Shown: piece after piece, positions 38,947 through 48,524 of the stretch
Layout: every line of letters starts with the position of its first letter
How positions within the stretch are numbered: position 1 is the stretch's first letter
NCBI GenBank assembly: GCA_947178255.1
Contig: CAMWXP010000001.1
Location: 1-64,000 of the forward strand
Source: an uncultured Clostridia bacterium
GTDB taxonomy: Bacteria; Bacillota; Clostridia; Christensenellales; Pumilibacteraceae
Direction: 5' to 3'
DNA: 64,000 bases
Made by a program: the position numbers and the translations under genes
The notes under the pieces: model-generated
Database searches by the model: none
What the model saw: only the letters and a program-made list of their open reading frames with translations
Told to the model about the DNA's origin: nothing

Positions 38947-41664
38947 CTATTCCGCTTTCCACACCGCGTACAGCGTGGTACCGTTGGGTGCGGACGATAT
39001 ATTATCGGCAGTGTAGGCTATTTCGTCAGAACCGGCCTGCAACGCCCAACCCTCAAACGTATATCCCGCGCGCGTGGGCGGGGCAACGGTGTTCTTTGTG
39101 TTGTCGTTGCTTACAGAGTTATCGGCTTTTGTGACCGATACGACGTAACTCTTATCGGGACTCAATACGCTGCGCCACACGACGGGACGGTATAACGAGT
39201 TCCAACGCGCTTCCCAGTTTTTATACTGTTCGACGGCTTCACAATAAATCGTCAAATCGAAATTGCCGTAAAATACGTGGCTGCCGATATAGGTCACGCT
39301 GCTGCCGATGCTGACGCTTGTGAGCAACGTGCAGCCGCGGAACGCATATCTACCTATCGACGTGACGCTGTCGGGAATGACAAGGCTTTCAAGCGCGCCG
39401 CAGCCGTAGAATGCGTACTTATCAATAGTATTTACGGAGTCGCCGAGCGTAAGGCTCGCCAAAGCGGCGCAATTATAAAACGCATACGGTCCGATAACGC
39501 TTATATTTTGCGGGATTGCGAGCGATTCGAGTGCGCCGCAGCCGTAGAATGCTTTAAATGGAATTTCGGTAAGTCCGTTGCCTATCGTGAGCGATTTGAG
39601 CGACGCACAGCCGTAAAACGCGCTGTAATCGATAGACGTTACGCGGTCGGGAATAGTAAGCTCGGTAAGCGCGGCACAGTTGTAGAATGCACGATCGCCT
39701 ATGGTCATTGCCTCTGTGCCTTTGCCCAAATCGATTGTTACGAGGTTGTGGCAACCGTAGAACGCGCGCGACGCAATTTCGGTAACACTGTCGGGAATAA
39801 CAATGTTAGGCATTATTCGGCAGCCGTAGAACGCACGGTCGCCTATGCGTTTTATATTGTTGGACAAATTAACAATTCTAAGCATCGAGCATTGGAAGAA
39901 AGTAAAGTCCTTAATCTCGTCCACTTCACTGTCTTCGGGGAACATAATTCCCGCCAGATTGTTGCATTTATAGAACGCTGCCCACCCTAAGGTTTTGAGC
40001 GACGAGGGTAGCGTTACGCCTGCGACCGGCGTGGCGTAAAATGCGTAGTCGCTTATACCTACTGTACCTTCCTCGACGGTAATGAAACTCTGTTGCTCGA
40101 GCTTGCAACCGACCAGCCATTTATCGACGTACACAACACTGCCCGCCGATTCCCAAATCTGCGTCTTGTAAAACGCGTAAGTTCCTACACGGGTGACGCT
40201 CTCCGGAATATTGCATCTTTGCAAACGCGAGCAATAAAGGAACGCATAGTTACCGATTGTCTCGACCTCTTCACCCAAGGCTGCGACCATTAGATACTCG
40301 TCGTAGGCAAACGCGTAGTCACCTATCGTATTAACACCGCTACCGAACGTGACTGACGTTAGGTTGTTGCAGGACGAAAATGCATTGTTGCCGATATATT
40401 TTACGTTGTCGGGTATGCTAACGGACGAGAAACCGCGGGCGTATTGAAACGCTTTGTCGCCTATGCCAACAATATCTTCGGGGATCTCGAGCTGTTCAAT
40501 CGTTCTGTTTTTTACGTCGACTACCCATTTATCTACGATAATTAGATTAGTTTCACTGTCTCTCCAAGCGGACGTACCGTTAAACGCGCCATAGCCTATG
40601 CTTTTGAGCTCGTCGTTCAAATCAATGTCGACGAGCTTAGAGCAGCTGTAAAACGCCTGCGTGCCTATCGAAACGAGACTGGCGGGAAGCTTAATCGCCG
40701 TGAGCTCCGCGCACGAATTAAACGCGTTTACCGAAATAGTCTCCAAGCTGCTGCCGAAATCGATGTCGGCAAGCGCTGCGCACTTGTTAAATGCTTCCTC
40801 GCCTATCGTTTTTACGCCGTTACCAAGCTTTAACTTTGTCAAGTTAGCGCAGTTGTAAAACGCCTGTTTGCCGATAGTCTGCACCGCGTCGGATATATTT
40901 ACCTCTTTCAAAGTGCTGCAGGTTGCGAACATGCTTTCGGGTATATCCTTCAAACCTGTGCCGAAATTAATTGTCGTAAGACTGCGGCAATAGCTGAACG
41001 CTAGCTTGCCGACCGTAGTCAGGCTGTTAGGAAACGTCAGTTCGGTAAGGTTGCGACAGCTTTGGAACGCCTGTTCGCCTATCGACTGCAATCCCTCGGG
41101 AAACGTTATGCTTTCCAAAAACGTGCAGTTGTAGAACGCGAAGCCGCCGATTTCGGTAATACCGTCGCTGACAGTGATGTTTTTTATCGTCGCGTTGTTA
41201 TAAAACGCACGGTCGCCAATCCTAACGACCGGCTTGCCGCGATACGAATTTTCTACCGTCACGTTACCGGACGCGCTTCCGGCACCGGACACCTCGTACG
41301 CACTGTCGCCGTTTATCAGCTTGTAGCGCAAACCGTTTTCGTAATACTTTGTAAACGTGATAACGCTCCAATCAGAGTTATTGGACGTTTCGCCGTCGCC
41401 TATCGCGCAGACTTGGACGGTGTAGTCACCCGGATCCAACTCGGACAGCGACATCGAATTGCGCCGCACGGTGTTATCTTTGCCTGCGACGTTTACGATA
41501 TACCCGCGAGAACCGGCAACAGTATCCCAAGTGAGCACGTAGTTGTCGTTGATCGAAAGGTTTTTCGGGCGTTCAAGTCTAGGCGCGCCCGAACAAGCCG
41601 CCAAGACTCCCATACCTAATATAATAAACAATATCAGTGTTATAATATGCAGTTTCTTTTTCAT
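38947..41664 (-). CDS. BspA-like leucine-rich-repeat lipoprotein
   Basis: A 905-residue surface lipoprotein: signal peptide with lipobox LAAC (Cys24), a short fibronectin-III-like domain (about 30-110, NYVLTWDTVAGSRGYIVNVA), then some 25-30 LRR_5 (BspA) repeats with the consensus FxxCxxLxxIxIPxSVxxIG, and a C-terminal InlB-type repeat (AGYTFEGWALQ). BspA-type repeats often bind host proteins or act as adhesins. GGAGG lies 5 nt upstream of the ATG at 41664. It follows the 899-aa VWA gene by 41 nt with no terminator between, so it is the last gene of the MoxR/VWA operon. Confidence 0.88.
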   Translation of the reverse strand: MKKKLHIITLILFIILGMGVLAACSGAPRLERPKNLSINDNYVLTWDTVAGSRGYIVNVAGKDNTVRRNSMSLSELDPGDYTVQVCAIGDGETSNNSDWSVITFTKYYENGLRYKLINGDSAYEVSGAGSASGNVTVENSYRGKPVVRIGDRAFYNNATIKNITVSDGITEIGGFAFYNCTFLESITFPEGLQSIGEQAFQSCRNLTELTFPNSLTTVGKLAFSYCRSLTTINFGTGLKDIPESMFATCSTLKEVNISDAVQTIGKQAFYNCANLTKLKLGNGVKTIGEEAFNKCAALADIDFGSSLETISVNAFNSCAELTAIKLPASLVSIGTQAFYSCSKLVDIDLNDELKSIGYGAFNGTSAWRDSETNLIIVDKWVVDVKNRTIEQLEIPEDIVGIGDKAFQYARGFSSVSIPDNVKYIGNNAFSSCNNLTSVTFGSGVNTIGDYAFAYDEYLMVAALGEEVETIGNYAFLYCSRLQRCNIPESVTRVGTYAFYKTQIWESAGSVVYVDKWLVGCKLEQQSFITVEEGTVGISDYAFYATPVAGVTLPSSLKTLGWAAFYKCNNLAGIMFPEDSEVDEIKDFTFFQCSMLRIVNLSNNIKRIGDRAFYGCRIMPNIVIPDSVTEIASRAFYGCHNLVTIDLGKGTEAMTIGDRAFYNCAALTELTIPDRVTSIDYSAFYGCASLKSLTIGNGLTEIPFKAFYGCGALESLAIPQNISVIGPYAFYNCAALASLTLGDSVNTIDKYAFYGCGALESLVIPDSVTSIGRYAFRGCTLLTSVSIGSSVTYIGSHVFYGNFDLTIYCEAVEQYKNWEARWNSLYRPVVWRSVLSPDKSYVVSVTKADNSVSNDNTKNTVAPPTRAGYTFEGWALQAGSDEIAYTADNISSAPNGTTLYAVWKAE

Positions 41665-41705
41665 ATTACCTCCGTAACACCGAACATGCGGAACGCACGT
41701 CACGG

Positions 41706-44405
41706 TTAAGAGTCTTTCCTATTCCTAAATTCTCTGATTAACTCGTGCGGCCACTTAAACTTGAACTTGCGTACCGCTATATCGATAAGGAACAGAATGA
41801 GCGCTATGATAATCATCGCAAGACGAGGATCGACCACCCTGTGAATCTTGTCTACAAATTCGAGGAATACCTCGCTGGCAACCTCTATACTGTCGCCCTT
41901 GCCGAGAGTGGCGAGCATTTCCAAAGACTTACGGCCCGCTTCGTAATCGACAAACACGTCGTATTCCGCCGAATACGAGAACGTCTTATATATCGATGCA
42001 TACGAAATTACGTCCGACGCATTCTTCTTTTCCACAAGAATGCGGTACACGCCGGCTTCCGTAGTCAAAATGTTGACACGACTGTAATCCTCGGTCGCAC
42101 CCGCAGTAAAGGTCTGATAAACCTCTTCGTTTTCACCGTCGGCGGATACCTTATATATAGTAACGTCTATACTTTGATCGCTTTCCAACGTGGTAAAAAT
42201 ACTCATCTGGTTGCGGTAGTTTTGTTCGCGAAGCTCCAGCATGATATCTGTCGGGCGCACGCTCTTTGTCGGGAACAGCGAGTTGACGACCTGTAACAAG
42301 AACTTGACTCCCATCGGGTCCGCCATAAAGCCCTGCGACCACGAATCATCCGCGCCTTTCAGATCGCACATAAAGCTGCCTACATTGCCCGCGCCGTACG
42401 TCCATTCTGCGTACAGAGGAACATACTCTGCAAGGACAACCTGCGTGGCATCGCTCTTTAACCGCGTGCCGTAATATCCGCCGAGCATGGGCAAATCGTC
42501 GGGCAAACCTATCGTAGCCGCCGAGCTGTGCGTAACGACCTTCGGGGTAAAATCCTTCGGGATGTACTGGCGAATAGTATCCATAGTTAAATCGTCGCGA
42601 AGAATGTTGCGCAACTCGTTAAGATCGGTTACTCTGTAAAACTTACCGCCGCCCTCGTCCGCAATCTCTTGCATTTTCGTCGCGGCGACTGAGTTTTCGG
42701 TAATGCCGATGCCGACGACCGATATCGTTATACCCGCTTCGTAATTTGACTGAACAAACGGCATATACTTGTCGGCAGACTCACCCGGCTGACCGTCGGT
42801 AATAAACAGAATGTGCTTCTTTTCGACGTCTCTGAGCTGTTTCAAGCCCAGGCCTGCTGCCTCAATCGGGCCGGCGTAGTTTGTGCTATTACCTATCGTA
42901 ATACTATTTAAAGCGTCGAGGAAAACGGTTCTTTGCGTTACACGCGTCATTTCAAGCTCAACCTTGAAATCCGTTTCGAACGATATAATACCGCACCAGT
43001 CACGGTCGTTAAGCACGTCCAAACAATTAAACGCGCTGTCTCGTGCCGCGTCGAGACGGTTAATTCCCGAAGCGTCGTTACCGTTCATACTGCCCGAACG
43101 GTCGATAACAATTTGCAGTCCCAGCGGGGGCGTATAGTCGATAGCTTGAACGGGAAGCATACGCTGATACAGCGTATTGATCATGTCATCGCGGTTATAC
43201 ATATTGGCGGTAACGGTGCCGTCCTCGTCTATCTTGTTCCCGCCGACGGTAAACATGCCGCCGCCTATCGTATAAACATACGAGTTGAGTATTGCGTCAA
43301 ACCCTTCGGGCATATCGGCATTGGCAACGTTCATCATTATCACTTGATCGTACGCGCAAAGCTCGGCAAGAGTGCTCGGAACCGCGGCGGCATCGTGAGA
43401 GTCCACAACGTCGACCTGATATCCCGCTTCCGTCAAAATTTCTTTAAACTTGTCGGACTCGCCCGCATTGCTTTCCAAAATAAGCAACTTATCAAAGGTA
43501 TCGAGATAGATGTACGAAGTGAATACGTTATTTTCATTAAGGTAGTCGCCCTCCGCTTCCATTTGGAATGTAAGAACGTGCATACCCAAACGTTCAAAAG
43601 CGTGCTGCAACGTCAGGGTATTAGCGCCCCGGTTGAGCGTAAAGCTTTTGTTCGCAACACCTTCGCCATTGTCGAACATGGTAATATTGATTGCACTTTC
43701 ATGCGAGCTTTGTACCGTAAGCGTAACGGTAATGGGGTCGTCTACCACTATCGTTTTTTCCGGCAGACTGACGTCAATGATTTCCACGTCGTCAAAAACT
43801 TCGCCGTGCATGTATTTGGTATCGACGTGAACGCCGTCGGCGGCAACCTTTCTGATGGCAGACGTAGCTTTGCCGTCGGTTTCAATGCCGTCGCTGATAA
43901 TGACTATTTTGGACGTTTCGGGATATTTGAGCAGTGTGCGTGCATAGGTAAGCGCGCTCTCGATATCGGTAGCCGACGTGTCGGGAAGATTAGAATCGCG
44001 ATATTGCCTGTACACCTCGTCTCCGTCGTAAGAGAACGGAGCGGCGTATACTTGATCGTACCCGAAAGTTACAACGCCCACTTTATACCGCGAGTCGCTG
44101 TAATCTATGACGTCTTTTACGAATCGGTCTATATTTGCGCCCGCCGTTTCGGTGCTATACGAAGAGTCTACGAGCAAGAGTATCTCGTTTTCGTCGTTTG
44201 GAACGTCGTACTCAAACGTTATGCCCGACAAAACAAGCACGGCCAACACCATTATGACACAATGCAAAACGAGCGACGTTATGCGGTTGCGGGTGCGGCG
44301 ATACTTCTTAGCAACGCGGAAGTGCGGGAACAGCGCGAGAAAGAGAACGGGTATGAGCAGCAGCAGAAGCCATGCGTATGAAAAATTAATAGTAAAATTC
44401 GACAT
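41706..44405 (-). CDS. Membrane protein with VWA domains
   Basis: An 899-residue membrane protein. Two N-terminal helices (about 7-28 and 38-60) are followed by a first, weak VWA-like domain (LLLVDSSYSTE), a glutamine-amidotransferase-like domain (about 290-380, ending GGGMFTVGG), a second VWA domain with an intact MIDAS motif DRSGSM (about 420), a beta domain, and a final helix near the C-terminus. Such proteins accompany MoxR AAA+ chaperones. It is the fifth gene of the operon, 12 nt after the 667-aa protein. Role inferred: metal-dependent protein interaction at the outer face of the membrane. Confidence 0.85.
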   Translation of the reverse strand: MSNFTINFSYAWLLLLLIPVLFLALFPHFRVAKKYRRTRNRITSLVLHCVIMVLAVLVLSGITFEYDVPNDENEILLLVDSSYSTETAGANIDRFVKDVIDYSDSRYKVGVVTFGYDQVYAAPFSYDGDEVYRQYRDSNLPDTSATDIESALTYARTLLKYPETSKIVIISDGIETDGKATSAIRKVAADGVHVDTKYMHGEVFDDVEIIDVSLPEKTIVVDDPITVTLTVQSSHESAINITMFDNGEGVANKSFTLNRGANTLTLQHAFERLGMHVLTFQMEAEGDYLNENNVFTSYIYLDTFDKLLILESNAGESDKFKEILTEAGYQVDVVDSHDAAAVPSTLAELCAYDQVIMMNVANADMPEGFDAILNSYVYTIGGGMFTVGGNKIDEDGTVTANMYNRDDMINTLYQRMLPVQAIDYTPPLGLQIVIDRSGSMNGNDASGINRLDAARDSAFNCLDVLNDRDWCGIISFETDFKVELEMTRVTQRTVFLDALNSITIGNSTNYAGPIEAAGLGLKQLRDVEKKHILFITDGQPGESADKYMPFVQSNYEAGITISVVGIGITENSVAATKMQEIADEGGGKFYRVTDLNELRNILRDDLTMDTIRQYIPKDFTPKVVTHSSAATIGLPDDLPMLGGYYGTRLKSDATQVVLAEYVPLYAEWTYGAGNVGSFMCDLKGADDSWSQGFMADPMGVKFLLQVVNSLFPTKSVRPTDIMLELREQNYRNQMSIFTTLESDQSIDVTIYKVSADGENEEVYQTFTAGATEDYSRVNILTTEAGVYRILVEKKNASDVISYASIYKTFSYSAEYDVFVDYEAGRKSLEMLATLGKGDSIEVASEVFLEFVDKIHRVVDPRLAMIIIALILFLIDIAVRKFKFKWPHELIREFRNRKDS

Positions 44406-44417
44406 GTTTCTACCTCA

Positions 44418-46421
44418 CTACACCCTTAACTCACGCGAATGTAACCACCATTCCGCAACGAGCAACAACAGCATTGTCGCAGCGAAATAGATGATTAAAT
44501 CTTTGTTGAGAACGTCTCTCGTATTCTTTTCGACACGGGTGACGAGAATATCCGCTTCTTTGGTGATATAGCTTTCATTATTGGGGATCTGAACAAAAAA
44601 GCTGTTCGATATAAGCTTTCCGGAAATGACCTCTTGCGTCAAGGTGTACGTACCGCTGCGCGAGATGTTGATCTTTTCGTACTCGCCCACCGGTATTATA
44701 TACGTCTCATCCAAGCCGCCGCCGGTAAGTTTGAGCTCCAATCCGCGCGAACGCAGACGGATGTTCTCGTTTACCGCAAAGACGTTATTGGAATTGAGTA
44801 TTGTCCGCATATCCTCGGTGTCCTCTGTCGCCGCAAGCGGGAAATAATAATTTAATATATTTCTGAACAACGTCGGCAAATGGACAATACCGGGGAACGA
44901 CGAGTTGTTTAAACTGAACGGCATTATCACGACCTTGGAGTCGGGTGTGTTTTTTACCGCGAGCGCAGGATCGCCGCCGCAGTATAGTGCCGGTACGAAC
45001 CCGCTGTCCGCGTCGAAACGCATAGGCGTGTATTCCGAAACGTAAATGGACGCCCAATCGAGATAGTTAATCAGCGGATTGCTATATCCGGGCGCAAGGT
45101 AAAAATCGCCGGAAGTAATGTATTTTGTATCCAAATACACTCCGTTCAAACCACGCGGAATAGCGTTCGGGTCTAAAAGCAAAACCACTCCGTCGGTAGG
45201 CATATCGGACGGCATTGTATGCTCGAAGATGTAAAGATCGAACCCTTCGAGAATGGGCGAACCGTCACGAATGTGCGTCACCGATATGTCAAACTTGTTT
45301 TGATACACCGAACGAACGGCGCTCAAAGCCATAGGAACAAAGCTGTTAGGGCGCGAGCTGTAATACTCTACCCTAATCATTCGCGTGTCGGCATTGCCGT
45401 TGAACAAATAGAAAAAGTTGTCGTATGCAAACGAGTCGATACTGCTTCCCGTCGCACCGGAACCGCTGATTGTAAAATACGCGTCGTCGAACGTGTAGAT
45501 AGGCGTAATCTCGTCGGCAGTTCTGAACGTGATAATACTCACCTCGTCCGATATGAACGTAGCACGCTGCGAAGTGAGCGGCACGTCAAACGTGATGTAA
45601 TCATCGCCTTCTTTTTGACGGTTAGCGCCGTGAACGACACCTTCGATGGCCAGTTCTCTGTCCGCGCCGTAAGAAGCAACTTCGAGCTCAAAGACGTAAT
45701 AGCCGTCCTCGAGCGTAGCCTTGCAATCGAGTATTGCGGCATTCCATTCACCGACTACACCGACGTCGACGATAGTAATCCCGCCTTTTTCTATATATTT
45801 GGTACCGGTAAACAAAACAATCTCGGCGCCGTCGTTGTCCAAAACAATTTCTTCCGCCGTCGAAACCGCACCGTTTACGTCGCCCGTACCAAACGTACAG
45901 CATTCAAAAATGCCGTCTTTGTCGGTGGCGAGCAATTCGTCGAACACCGCATTGATATCGGCGCTCATGTCGGGCGTGGCGCGATGAACAAGAACCTCAT
46001 TTTCCGCACCGGCAAGAACTATCGACACTACGCCGTCTTTATCGGACAATACAGTATCGACCATTTCCTTTGCGCTGTCGACCGCTCTCTTGTAGCGCGT
46101 TGTGCTGTTGCTTTGAGCGAGCATGCTCGCGGACGCGTCTATAATAATGACTTTTTCGTTAGCAACGTCCACCTCGTGCGGTTGAACGGGCGCGCTCATG
46201 ATAAATGCACACAAAATGATTATCAATATCTGACAAATCAAAATGAGAATGTTCCGTATCTTGTTGATAGGAACCTTCTTTCTGCGGTATTTTAAGCTTA
46301 ACTTCCAAACGAAGGTACTCGATACTAATTTTTGTTGGTAGTTGGGCTTTAACAGGTAAATCAAAATGAGTATACCCAAGCCTAACAATCCCAAAAATCC
46401 TAAAGGCGCTAATAAACTCAT
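44418..46421 (-). CDS. BatA-like membrane protein with VWA domain
   Basis: A 667-residue protein with a BatA-type N-terminus (two helices, about 5-25 and 55-78), a VWA-like domain with IIDASASM (MIDAS DxSxS kept), a long extracellular beta region, and a C-terminal membrane helix before LHSRELRV. It begins inside the end of the DUF58 gene (ATGA overlap). It would be anchored in the membrane and act with the other VWA protein and MoxR. It has no catalytic motif. Confidence 0.85.
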   Translation of the reverse strand: MSLLAPLGFLGLLGLGILILIYLLKPNYQQKLVSSTFVWKLSLKYRRKKVPINKIRNILILICQILIIILCAFIMSAPVQPHEVDVANEKVIIIDASASMLAQSNSTTRYKRAVDSAKEMVDTVLSDKDGVVSIVLAGAENEVLVHRATPDMSADINAVFDELLATDKDGIFECCTFGTGDVNGAVSTAEEIVLDNDGAEIVLFTGTKYIEKGGITIVDVGVVGEWNAAILDCKATLEDGYYVFELEVASYGADRELAIEGVVHGANRQKEGDDYITFDVPLTSQRATFISDEVSIITFRTADEITPIYTFDDAYFTISGSGATGSSIDSFAYDNFFYLFNGNADTRMIRVEYYSSRPNSFVPMALSAVRSVYQNKFDISVTHIRDGSPILEGFDLYIFEHTMPSDMPTDGVVLLLDPNAIPRGLNGVYLDTKYITSGDFYLAPGYSNPLINYLDWASIYVSEYTPMRFDADSGFVPALYCGGDPALAVKNTPDSKVVIMPFSLNNSSFPGIVHLPTLFRNILNYYFPLAATEDTEDMRTILNSNNVFAVNENIRLRSRGLELKLTGGGLDETYIIPVGEYEKINISRSGTYTLTQEVISGKLISNSFFVQIPNNESYITKEADILVTRVEKNTRDVLNKDLIIYFAATMLLLLVAEWWLHSRELRV

Positions 46422-47317
46422 TCCATTATACCTACCTTAAGCAATTCGCCGAACAGCATCCTTTCGATAGGCTTGTCGCACGACACGGATATAAACGCCG
46501 CGTCGCGTGACGCACAAAAAGATTGGATATCGTTTTGAAAATCGCGTAACGCGTCCTGGTACGCCAAAAGCATACTGCGCGTTACGTTAAGCCTCATGTT
46601 TTTCGCGTCTTCCAAATCCATTGCTTCGGCGTCTATAAGATTGACCCTGCCGTCGTAGGTAGGATCTATCTCTTCGGGTGCAAGCACCTGAACCAATAAG
46701 ACCTGACGTTTTTTATAGCAAAGGAAATCGACGGCCTTTTGCCAATCGCCTTCTGTAAAGAAATCGGAAATTATGACCGTTAAACCGTCGTTAGAGCCGA
46801 CGTTCATGTCGTTCTTGATAGCCGCAAGCAGATCGGACTCGCCCTCGAACTCGATATTTTCCAAATCGCTGACCGATTTGTAGAACGTGGACTTTCCGAC
46901 TATCGTTCCGAACGGATCTTCAACCTTGTCTTCTTTTACCAGTCTAAAAGAAAGCTTGTCCATATTGTGTACAGACAAAAATCCCAAAGCCGCCGCGACG
47001 CCGACAGCATAAGCAGCTTTTTGAGGATTTGCTTTGCTCATCGAAGCCGAGCAGTCCAGATATATCTGCGTATGCATTTGTCTTTCGTCGGTAAACAGCT
47101 TTATAAAATGCTTTTCAAACCGGCTGTATAAGTTCCAGTCGATACGTCGAATATCGTCGCCGAGCATATATTCTCGGTAGTCTGCAAACTCGACGGTTTG
47201 ACCGTATGTGCGAACAAGATGTTTTCCGCCGAAAAATCCCGATAAGTCCGTACGCAAATTCAAAGCCAAAGTCTCTAAGCGACTGAAGAAGTCGTCATTT
47301 AAATAAGAGACCTTCAT
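46418..47317 (-). CDS. DUF58 domain protein of the MoxR operon
   Basis: A 299-residue cytoplasmic protein. The DUF58 signature GDDIRRIDWNLYSRFE lies near residues 53-68, and a degenerate VWA fold follows (IYLDCSASMSK keeps the DxSxS). In other bacteria DUF58 proteins work with MoxR ATPases and VWA membrane proteins. It starts 2 nt after the MoxR stop codon and overlaps the next gene by 4 nt. Confidence 0.92.
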   Translation of the reverse strand: MKVSYLNDDFFSRLETLALNLRTDLSGFFGGKHLVRTYGQTVEFADYREYMLGDDIRRIDWNLYSRFEKHFIKLFTDERQMHTQIYLDCSASMSKANPQKAAYAVGVAAALGFLSVHNMDKLSFRLVKEDKVEDPFGTIVGKSTFYKSVSDLENIEFEGESDLLAAIKNDMNVGSNDGLTVIISDFFTEGDWQKAVDFLCYKKRQVLLVQVLAPEEIDPTYDGRVNLIDAEAMDLEDAKNMRLNVTRSMLLAYQDALRDFQNDIQSFCASRDAAFISVSCDKPIERMLFGELLKVGIME

Positions 47318-47319
47318 TT

Positions 47320-48459
47320 CTATTTAGCTTTTCTCCGCTTGAATTTTTTCTCTTTGCCGTCGGTATTGACGGTAACATTTACTTCGATGTTGGTATTCGT
47401 CACTGGCTCGGGTGCAGCTTCGGACGTCGGCTGCTCGCTTGCCGTCGCCGTCGCCTTGACCGGCGACGCAATATCGTACTTTTTGCTCGTTTCGTCGATT
47501 ATCATCTTAATGATATCATCGGCGGAAACGCGCTGGGCAATCGCCTCGAAGTTGAGTTTGAGACGGTGGCGCAAAACGGGATATGCAAGCTCGTGCAAAT
47601 CGTTGTACGAAACGTTGAATCTGCCGCTGAGCAATGCTCTGACCTTAGCCGCCGAAATAAGCGCTTGTCCCGCACGCGGGCTGGCGCCGAGACGGACGTA
47701 CTTCTTTGCCGCTTCGGACGCGCACTCGCTGTCGGGGTGCGTTGCCGAGCACAGCGTCATAGCGTAACGCATGACGGGTTCGGCTACGGGGATAGCGTTT
47801 GCGGTAGTGCGCATTTGCAAAAGCCCCTCGCCGTCGCAAGCCGCGTTGGCGACCTCGGCCATGGTCTTTTGCGTCATGTTAACTATGTCCATGAGCTCGT
47901 CAAGGCTGGGGTTTTTGACGATAAGCTTAAACATAAAGCGGTCCATCTGCGCTTCGGGCAGCGGATAGGTACCGTCCTGCTCGATCGGGTTCTGCGTTGC
48001 GAGAACAAAGAACGGCTCGTTAAGCTTGCGCGACACGCCCATAACCGTAACGGTATGCTCCTGCATCGCCTCGAGCAGAGCCGACTGCGTTTTAGGCGTA
48101 GCACGGTTTATCTCGTCGGCGAGAATGATGTTGCTGAAAACCGGACCGGGCTGGAACTGAAAGGTTGAATTCCCCTTTTCGTCCTTGACAACGATATTGG
48201 TGCCGGTAACGTCGGCAGGCATCAGGTCGGGCGTAAACTGAATACGCGAGAAAGGAAGATTGAATACTCGACCCAAGGAGCGAACCAAACGCGTTTTACC
48301 AACGCCGGGAACGCCTTCGAGCAATACGTTGCCGCCGGCAATCATAGCTATAATCGTTCCTTCAACGACCTCTTTTTGTCCGATAACGTCGCGTTCAATC
48401 TGAGCAAAAATTTCCTTACACTGCTCACTGAATTGCGTGACATCTTTTTCAGTAACCAT
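47320..48459 (-). CDS. MoxR family AAA+ ATPase
   Basis: A 379-residue AAA+ chaperone. Walker A is LLEGVPGVGKTRLV, Walker B IILADEINRATPKTQ, and the family motif TQNPIEQDGTYPLPEAQMDR follows. The C-terminal 50 residues are a charged extension ending in KRRKAK, longer than usual. MoxR proteins help assemble or activate metal-dependent or membrane protein complexes with DUF58/VWA partners, which are the next genes. Confidence 0.95.
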   Translation of the reverse strand: MVTEKDVTQFSEQCKEIFAQIERDVIGQKEVVEGTIIAMIAGGNVLLEGVPGVGKTRLVRSLGRVFNLPFSRIQFTPDLMPADVTGTNIVVKDEKGNSTFQFQPGPVFSNIILADEINRATPKTQSALLEAMQEHTVTVMGVSRKLNEPFFVLATQNPIEQDGTYPLPEAQMDRFMFKLIVKNPSLDELMDIVNMTQKTMAEVANAACDGEGLLQMRTTANAIPVAEPVMRYAMTLCSATHPDSECASEAAKKYVRLGASPRAGQALISAAKVRALLSGRFNVSYNDLHELAYPVLRHRLKLNFEAIAQRVSADDIIKMIIDETSKKYDIASPVKATATASEQPTSEAAPEPVTNTNIEVNVTVNTDGKEKKFKRRKAK

Positions 48460-48524
48460 TATGAATTTACCTCTTTAAAGTTGATATGTGTTGTTGTATG
48501 AGTAGTACGCGTTATGCGCGCTTT